Assembly (NCBI RefSeq): GCF_020829445.1
Contig: NZ_JAIVFV010000061.1
Location: forward strand, 1-37,809
Direction of reading: 5' to 3'
From: Nostoc sp. CHAB 5836
GTDB taxonomy: Bacteria; Cyanobacteriota; Cyanobacteriia; Cyanobacteriales; Nostocaceae
Length of the DNA: 37,809 nucleotides
Shown here piece after piece: positions 32,381-37,809 of this stretch. Both the position numbers and the translations under genes were made by a program. Positions within the stretch are counted from its first letter, which is position 1. Each line of letters starts with the position of its first letter. A model generated the notes under the pieces. The model saw only the letters and a list, made by a program, of their open reading frames with translations. It did no database searches and had not been told where the DNA came from.

Positions 32381-34019
32381 TAACTTACCCTTGCTGGAAC
32401 TATTTACTAGGTTACAGGATGCTGGTTTACCACTTGGGATTGATGAGTATAAATTAGTTTTAAAGTCCTTGCAAGGTGGGTTTGGAATTAGTGACAAAGC
32501 TGCTTTGAAAAGGTTATGTCAGACTTTATGGGTCAAATCTGAGGAAGAAAAGCGGTTATTCGATTATTATTTTGAAAAAGTCATAGTAAACGATAATAAC
32601 TATGTCAATTCAGGTTCATCAAGCTCCATTATTTCTGAATCTAAAATTTCCTTAAATCCTTATCAAAGATGGTTAATTAATATTCGTTCACTTGTTAATT
32701 CAATTATGAAGATAAAATTTTTAATTATAACATTTTTAAGTACAATTACAATTGTTATAATTATTAATTTGTTATTTTTATTAGTAAATTTTCCCCCAAA
32801 ATTTTTAAGTCAACCTGTAACAGAGGTAAAAATAGGCGAATTATATATATATAATATTGAAGCCAAAGACTTAAATAGAAATGACGTTTTGACTGTTACT
32901 GCTCAACAAAAACCTTCATGGCTAAATTTAACTAATTATGGAAATGGAAAAGCAGTTTTGCAGGGAATAATTACCTCTGAAACTGCTTTACAGCAAGCTA
33001 AGACAGATTCTTATGTTAAGTTACAAGTCACTGACAATCGCGGTGCTAAAGATATACAGTCATTTGAAATAAATGGGTCTTCCATTCAATATAATATTTG
33101 GATTTGGATATTTTTATTTATTTTGATTGCTCTAATTTTTGTATATATAATTTTTAGAAGATTTACCGAAGTCAATGTAGATGCTCAAAATATTATCCGT
33201 AGTTTTCTATCTTTACGTAAGCATAGTATTTCTCAAATTGATTCCAGTCCATATTTACAAAGAAAATGGCAAGCAGATGAGAAGTTGCCCTTTTCTTCAT
33301 TAACAGATGCTAACAATAGAAAAAAAACAAGAAAAATCAAAAAACCTGATAGTTTTGTTGTTACTGATGAATATTTTCCTGTGACTCGTCGGCAGATGAA
33401 GCAAAGCTGGCGTTATTTACGTAGAGTTATCAGGCAAGGTCTGCCAACGGAACTAGATGTTGATGCAACAATTAAAAAAATCGTAGAACAAAGTATATTT
33501 CTGGAACCAATATTAGTACCACCCAAAGTCAATAAAACAAATTTGATATTACTTATCGATCGCGATGGCTCGATGTTACCTTTTCATATTTTTTCGGAAC
33601 GATTAACTGAAACAGCTGTTAGAGGAGGACGCTTACAACAAGCTAATACATATTACTTTCATAACTGTCCAATAGAATATCTTTACCAAGACTCTTATTT
33701 TCAAAAAGCAGAACTAATTCATGATCTTTTCGGTAGTTTTCAATCTCAGAATGTAGTTGTGCTGTTTTTTAGTGATGCAGGTGCAGCACGGGGAAGATTT
33801 AATTCAGAAAGACTTAAATTAACAGAAAATTTTCTAGAATTTTTGAGAAAACGTGTTAAATATATTGCTTGGATCAATCCCATGCCACGTTCGCGTTGGT
33901 TCGGTACAACAGCTAATGAAATCGCCAAGATTGTTCCAATGTTTGAATTGAGTCGTCATGGTTTAGATAATGCCATTAGGATATTACGGGGCAATTTCTT
34001 TGGGGGATATAGGCAATGA
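32370..34019 (+). CDS. Two-TM protein with cytosolic vWA domain, MoxR partner
   Basis: A 549-residue protein from a GTG inside the MoxR gene. Residues 1-75 form a helical domain (LLELFTRLQDAGLPLGIDEY, LKRLCQTLWVKSEEEKRLFD) typical of MoxR-associated vWA proteins. TM1 is at about 113-137. A roughly 95-residue extracytoplasmic cadherin/Ig-like domain follows (KPSWLNLTNYGNGKAVLQGI), then TM2 at about 240-262. The vWA domain spans about 385-549; its metal site reads DRDGS (Asp397) where the norm is DxSxS. With MoxR it should form a membrane-attached ATP-driven complex able to sense outside signals. Its TGA overlaps the next ATG (ATGA). The gene is markedly AT-rich. Confidence 0.8.
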   Translation: MDANNLPLLELFTRLQDAGLPLGIDEYKLVLKSLQGGFGISDKAALKRLCQTLWVKSEEEKRLFDYYFEKVIVNDNNYVNSGSSSSIISESKISLNPYQRWLINIRSLVNSIMKIKFLIITFLSTITIVIIINLLFLLVNFPPKFLSQPVTEVKIGELYIYNIEAKDLNRNDVLTVTAQQKPSWLNLTNYGNGKAVLQGIITSETALQQAKTDSYVKLQVTDNRGAKDIQSFEINGSSIQYNIWIWIFLFILIALIFVYIIFRRFTEVNVDAQNIIRSFLSLRKHSISQIDSSPYLQRKWQADEKLPFSSLTDANNRKKTRKIKKPDSFVVTDEYFPVTRRQMKQSWRYLRRVIRQGLPTELDVDATIKKIVEQSIFLEPILVPPKVNKTNLILLIDRDGSMLPFHIFSERLTETAVRGGRLQQANTYYFHNCPIEYLYQDSYFQKAELIHDLFGSFQSQNVVVLFFSDAGAARGRFNSERLKLTENFLEFLRKRVKYIAWINPMPRSRWFGTTANEIAKIVPMFELSRHGLDNAIRILRGNFFGGYRQ

Positions 34020-36295
34020 GTGAAATAAATTCCTCAACTATTTCGGTTGATGAAAGAAAATCGGAAATTGTAACCCGACGCATTGCATCTTTTGAGGAAC
34101 ATTTTGGCGAACCACATTTGTTTTTTGCTTATCATGCAGCTATTGCAGCTGCACTCTCTCCTGATTTATTGTATCGCTTGCGGCTACACTTTTGCCTAGA
34201 TATTCATGGTCAATTACTCAATGTTCCTTGGGAAGCTGTTGCAGATGTTCTTCTTTCTGGATTTTGTCATGAAGTGGGATACGAACTTTATGAGATGGAT
34301 GTCGAAGTACGAAATCAGCTATTAAGCCAATTGAAAAAACATGAAAAATTTGGGCAAGAAAGAGTCAAGCAATTATCTGAGTTTATCATAGGTTACGTTC
34401 ATCAAGACCTTTATAGTGATGACTTATATATTCGAGATTTAGCTGAAGCTCAATGGCTGACAGCGTTAGCTCAGACACGTCCTAGACAAGCAGCCCATGA
34501 ATTGGCTTTGATTTTTGCTAACTTGAACCATAATGATAAATCTGAAATTATCCGAATGGCATCGCTATTAAAAACACTTGGAAAGACTTTCGCAGACGAA
34601 TTCACAGCACTATGTAGTTATGCTCAAGGAATGGCAATGTTTGCCCGTGGAAATTTGGATAGTGCAACAGATGAATTGGGCAAGTTAGTTGAACCAGGAA
34701 AAAATATTACAAGGATTGTTGGAGTTAATTTACCTATTCCTAAAGAAGTCAAAGACAAACTTGACGTTTTACCTTCAAAAGCATATAAAAATTATCGTCG
34801 TACAAATCTTAGAGGTCGAACTTTTAAAGGTAATGACCTCAGATATGCCGACTTTTCCTATTGCGATATTCGAGGAGCCAATTTTACTAATGCTAATCTT
34901 ATTGGTGCAAACTTTAGTTATACAATTACCGGATTACGACGTTACTATGTAATTATATTAATTCTGTTTTCATTACTCTTATCAATACTATTAGCTTCTA
35001 CTTTCATAAGTTTTGGTTATGCCTTACATAATTTTATATTTAAGCCAAGTAGTGAAATTTTCTTGTCATTTACTTTCTTTAGTTTGATAGTTTTTACACT
35101 GTTTCATATCATTATTTTTAACAAGGGTATTGAAGCAACCGTAGGAGCGATCGCTCTTGCAACTTTTGGCAGTTTGGTTCTATTTTTTACTCTTTTTGCA
35201 ACTTGGGCAGCTGGGGGTTGGGGCTGGATAATAGTTTTGATTTTTGGAACTTCTGGAATTTTAACTCTAATAGCGGCTGCAAGTTCTTCTGGTAATGGTG
35301 CATTGGGCTTTATGGGAGTTTGGTCTGGATTGTGGATTATCGGTGCTGGTTTCATTTCTGCCGTCCTGTGTTTTATCTTTGTAATTGCGGCAATATTTGC
35401 AACTAATCTACCTCCTGGGTTTCCAGATTGGTTTTCGGGTACATTTTGGTTTTTTGGAATATTTTTATTTGGATTAATAACTGTCGGAATAACAATTGTC
35501 GAGGCTTTGTTTTGGGTTATAGCAGGAACAATTGGTAAGGCTTGGGTTTGGACAATAGGTTTTGTTGGGATTGTACTATGGCTGATAACTCTATTAATGA
35601 CATTGTTTGAAACTGGAATTGAAGCTGCGATCGCAGTTATACTTTTAGCGGCCCCTGGTGCTTATATCGGTTGGTGTGCATCAGATGGAGATGAGAAATA
35701 TTGTTTTATTTGGAAAACTGCACTTTTCTTTACGACTATAGGAGGAACCAGCTTTAGAGGAGCTAATTTAACAGATGCCAACTTCTCTTATGCAAGACTT
35801 AACAACGCTGATTTGAGAAAAGCTAATATTACGCGAACTAACTGGTTTGAATGTAAGAAGCTATATCAAGTTAACTTTAGTCAAAGCTATTTGAAGAATT
35901 CGCAAATTCGAGAATTATTGGTTACGAGAATGGGACAAGGAAAAAATCTCGAAGGTTTTTCATTACGAGGATTAGATTTATCTGGGATTAATTTAGCAGA
36001 CGCAAGTCTAATTAGCACAGACATGAGAGAAACAAATTTACAAGATGCTGATTTATCAAGGACAAAGTTAATTAAAACACACCTTGACAAAGCTGATTTA
36101 ACTGGTAGTTGTTTAACAGGTGCTTGCATTGAAGACTGGAAAATTACACAACAGACTAAATTAGATGGGATAGAGTGTGATTATATTTATAGGCGATTAT
36201 CATCACCACAAAATCCTGACCCGGCTCGCCAACCATCTGACCATAATGAAATATTTGAAATCGGAGAATTCGCTGAATGGATACAGAATTTTTAG
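34016..36295 (+). CDS. Pentapeptide-repeat protein interrupted by a multi-TM domain
   Basis: A 759-residue protein. Residues 1-250 form a helical domain (FEEHFGEPHLFFAYHAAIAA, IPKEVKDKL at the end) of the kind seen at the start of third components in cyanobacterial MoxR-vWA loci. Pentapeptide repeats run about 262-302 (DLRYADFSYCDIRGANF, NANLIGANF). A region with about eight TM helices spans 305-560. Repeats resume at about 575-705 (FRGANLTDANFSYARLNNAD, SLRGLDLSGINLADASLIS). A short polar tail ends AEWIQNF. It is probably a membrane effector or output module of the operon. It overlaps the vWA gene by four bases. Confidence 0.75.
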   Translation: MSEINSSTISVDERKSEIVTRRIASFEEHFGEPHLFFAYHAAIAAALSPDLLYRLRLHFCLDIHGQLLNVPWEAVADVLLSGFCHEVGYELYEMDVEVRNQLLSQLKKHEKFGQERVKQLSEFIIGYVHQDLYSDDLYIRDLAEAQWLTALAQTRPRQAAHELALIFANLNHNDKSEIIRMASLLKTLGKTFADEFTALCSYAQGMAMFARGNLDSATDELGKLVEPGKNITRIVGVNLPIPKEVKDKLDVLPSKAYKNYRRTNLRGRTFKGNDLRYADFSYCDIRGANFTNANLIGANFSYTITGLRRYYVIILILFSLLLSILLASTFISFGYALHNFIFKPSSEIFLSFTFFSLIVFTLFHIIIFNKGIEATVGAIALATFGSLVLFFTLFATWAAGGWGWIIVLIFGTSGILTLIAAASSSGNGALGFMGVWSGLWIIGAGFISAVLCFIFVIAAIFATNLPPGFPDWFSGTFWFFGIFLFGLITVGITIVEALFWVIAGTIGKAWVWTIGFVGIVLWLITLLMTLFETGIEAAIAVILLAAPGAYIGWCASDGDEKYCFIWKTALFFTTIGGTSFRGANLTDANFSYARLNNADLRKANITRTNWFECKKLYQVNFSQSYLKNSQIRELLVTRMGQGKNLEGFSLRGLDLSGINLADASLISTDMRETNLQDADLSRTKLIKTHLDKADLTGSCLTGACIEDWKITQQTKLDGIECDYIYRRLSSPQNPDPARQPSDHNEIFEIGEFAEWIQNF

Positions 36296-36338
36296 CTTGA
36301 TTATTTTTTATTGTTCACTCAACACCTATGAGCATATT

Positions 36339-37052
36339 TTATTCTCCACTTCTCAAAGCTCTCAAATTCATATACAAAAGTAATTCATAAGCTATCAATA
36401 TTGGATTTGACATTAGTATAAATGCTCCAACAACTAATGAAGATATAATATTGGCATAAAGTGAAGGTGACGTTCCCAAAAAAACCTCCCAGCCTGAAAC
36501 ACTAAAAGCATTAGCAGCAACAAATGGAATAAGTATTATGGGTATCCATAGAAGTATCGATACGACTAATAAAGCCCAAAAAACAGACCACCATTTTCCT
36601 TTAACTAATTGCCAACTCTGTCTAATCCCATCTGCTGCCGAACAATTTTCAATCACAATTGCGTAGGGAGCAAATGCTAAACGATTGCTAACATATATTC
36701 CAGGAACTATTAATAATAAAAAAGCAGGTAAAGTGATTAAATAAATTAATACGTTACAAAGAAGTATTTGGAGGTACTTACCAATCACAAATTTGAGAGA
36801 GTTATAAATAGTAGTATCACTATTTATAAGATATTGATAAATATAAAAAAAAGCTGAGAATTTAGAGATAGTCTGAATAGATAGTCCATACAAAAAACCT
36901 AATAAAATAGATAAATTATTAGGAATAAATAGTGAAACTATGATAAATATTCCATAAGGAATAAATAGTAATAAAACTAATTTATGTATTGGAGTAACTA
37001 AAGTACGCGAATCTTTTAATAAACGAATAGGATTTCTAGATTGAGGGTTCAT
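36339..37052 (-). CDS. Integral membrane protein, GPDPase-membrane-domain/DUF975-like
   Basis: A 237-residue protein with about six hydrophobic segments: LVLLLFIPYGIFIIVSLFI, LSILLGFLYGLSIQTI, ILLCNVLIYLITLPAFLLLI, WWSVFWALLVVSILLWIPII, and SSLVVGAFILMSNPILIAYE. The motif APYAIVIENCSAADGIRQSW followed by LVKGKWW is characteristic of the membrane domain shared by glycerophosphoryl diester phosphodiesterase membrane proteins and YciC/DUF975-like proteins, whose function is uncertain. It is convergent to the MoxR-vWA operon, 43 bases from it, and so is not clearly part of it. Confidence 0.65.
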   Translation of the reverse strand: MNPQSRNPIRLLKDSRTLVTPIHKLVLLLFIPYGIFIIVSLFIPNNLSILLGFLYGLSIQTISKFSAFFYIYQYLINSDTTIYNSLKFVIGKYLQILLCNVLIYLITLPAFLLLIVPGIYVSNRLAFAPYAIVIENCSAADGIRQSWQLVKGKWWSVFWALLVVSILLWIPIILIPFVAANAFSVSGWEVFLGTSPSLYANIISSLVVGAFILMSNPILIAYELLLYMNLRALRSGE

Positions 37053-37340
37053 CTTTATTAATTGTGTATATTCATACTTGTAATAAAGGTTCTCACTTTA
37101 CGAGTATCTTTACTATTTTTTTAATATTATCTTTATAAATAACTTCTGCTTTGCTGTTAGTTCGTTTTTTATCGAGGCTTTGAATGAAGAATATCAAGCA
37201 GAACTGAAAACTTAACAAACTCGTTATATGTAACAAATTAATAAGTTTTTACTAAAATGGTGTTCGATATCTTTGGTCACCTTTGCGATCGCCTTGCCTG
37301 TTATCAGGTATCCTAGATACTTAGTATAGAGGACTGAGCG
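37053..37340. other. AT-rich intergenic region
   Basis: A divergent promoter region for the membrane protein and the coiled-coil gene. No ORF or notable repeat is seen apart from one GCGATCGC (HIP1) at about 37286. Confidence 0.4.
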
Positions 37341-37751
37341 ATGACGCAAGATATTCACAAACAACTGCAAGATAATTATGAGTTGTTGCAAAATAAGCTT
37401 TTATTTCTACAACGAGAAAAAATCATTAAAGTTGATGCAGCTACTCGTTTTCAATTAGAGCAGGAAATTAAGGAAGTTCAAACGCAAATTCAAGAAGTTG
37501 AACAGGAAATCAAAAAACAGCAAGCGAAGTTATCAACAAATTTTAAAGAAAATTCAAATCCTAGTGGAGTAACAGCTGCATCTGCTTCCTCACCTAAATT
37601 TCCGATTAAACTAACTCAGCAACAAAAAATCTTGATTTTGACAGCAATTCCTCACGGACTCTGCTTAGATAAAGAGATTCGAGAAAATACGATACTTATA
37701 TCTCCAAGAGCAAATTCCGTTAAGATACTTAGCCCAAGTTACGGTTTATGA
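37341..37751 (+). CDS. Coiled-coil effector-associated protein, probably truncated
   Basis: 136 residues. Residues 8-65 form a coiled coil (YELLQNKLLFLQREKIIKVD, RFQLEQEIKEVQTQIQEVEQ) homologous in pattern to residues 25-70 of the iSTAND protein at 30426. A Ser/Ala linker follows. QQKILILTAIPHGLCLDKEIRE resembles the beginning of the CHAT-type protease-like domain seen in many cyanobacterial proteins with this coil; but after EIRE the sequence departs into ENTILISPRANSV and stops 17 residues later. I infer an effector gene cut by a deletion, insertion or frameshift. GAGGACTGAGCG just before the ATG supports the start. A real short protein is possible. Confidence 0.5.
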   Translation: MTQDIHKQLQDNYELLQNKLLFLQREKIIKVDAATRFQLEQEIKEVQTQIQEVEQEIKKQQAKLSTNFKENSNPSGVTAASASSPKFPIKLTQQQKILILTAIPHGLCLDKEIRENTILISPRANSVKILSPSYGL

Positions 37752-37809
37752 AATTTAGGTTTTTTGTCGATTCGCGCAATACCTGCGGCGTATGCGTAAG
37801 CACACCACA

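Noticed and set aside
34689..34952. 87-codon ORF inside the pentapeptide gene
   Set aside because: It is an out-of-frame shadow of the 759-residue protein, whose main frame shows clear repeats and TM segments.

Overview
The window looks like chromosomal DNA of a filamentous, probably heterocyst-forming cyanobacterium of the Nostoc/Anabaena group. The evidence is the many HIP1-type GCGATCGC octamers, heptamer tandem repeats, dense short palindromic or MITE-like repeats, and gene families typical of that group: Tab2-like protein, DUF4330, OCP-related carotenoid proteins and FtsE. No tRNA, rRNA or CRISPR array was recognised.

Layout. Positions 1-5.3 kb hold the tail of an upstream gene, a YciI-like protein, a Tab2-like RNA-binding protein, a Uma2-type nuclease, a cytosine-5 DNA methyltransferase beside a decayed gene (possibly its restriction partner), and a Ser/Thr-type phosphoesterase. 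Positions 5.3-12.9 kb hold an M48 protease, a DUF4330 protein, an alpha/beta hydrolase that lacks the usual catalytic His, two unknown or structural proteins, FtsE and a WecG/TagA glycosyltransferase, with a dense cluster of MITE-like elements among them. Positions 13.2-16.2 kb form a signalling cluster: NarL-type regulator, receiver-GAF-SpoIIE phosphatase, and RsbW-like kinase. Positions 16.4-22.3 kb hold a CTDH-like carotenoid protein, a QueG-HAD fusion, a double-glycine-leader beta/gamma-crystallin protein, a disordered protein, a helical carotenoid protein, and a MacB/DevA-type ABC ATPase preceded by a dead toxin-antitoxin pair. Positions 22.6-25.3 kb are rich in nested repeats and also carry a DUF1499 protein and an aminotransferase. 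Positions 25.3-30.2 kb hold a ParM-like actin with a ribbon-helix-helix partner, a DedA protein, a Gfo/Idh/MocA oxidoreductase and QueC.

Positions 30.4-36.3 kb are the most distinctive part. Four same-strand genes are joined by start/stop overlaps: a STAND-like protein whose P-loop lacks Lys-Ser/Thr, a MoxR AAA+ ATPase, a two-TM protein with a cytosolic vWA domain, and a large pentapeptide-repeat protein interrupted by a multi-TM domain. I read this as a variant of the NTPase-regulated MoxR-vWA conflict systems known from multicellular bacteria. A membrane protein and a gene with a matching N-terminal coiled coil (the start of a probable effector, apparently truncated) follow.

The window also holds at least five families of short inverted-repeat elements. 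Some are inserted inside one another up to three deep, and several sit exactly at or just after stop codons.
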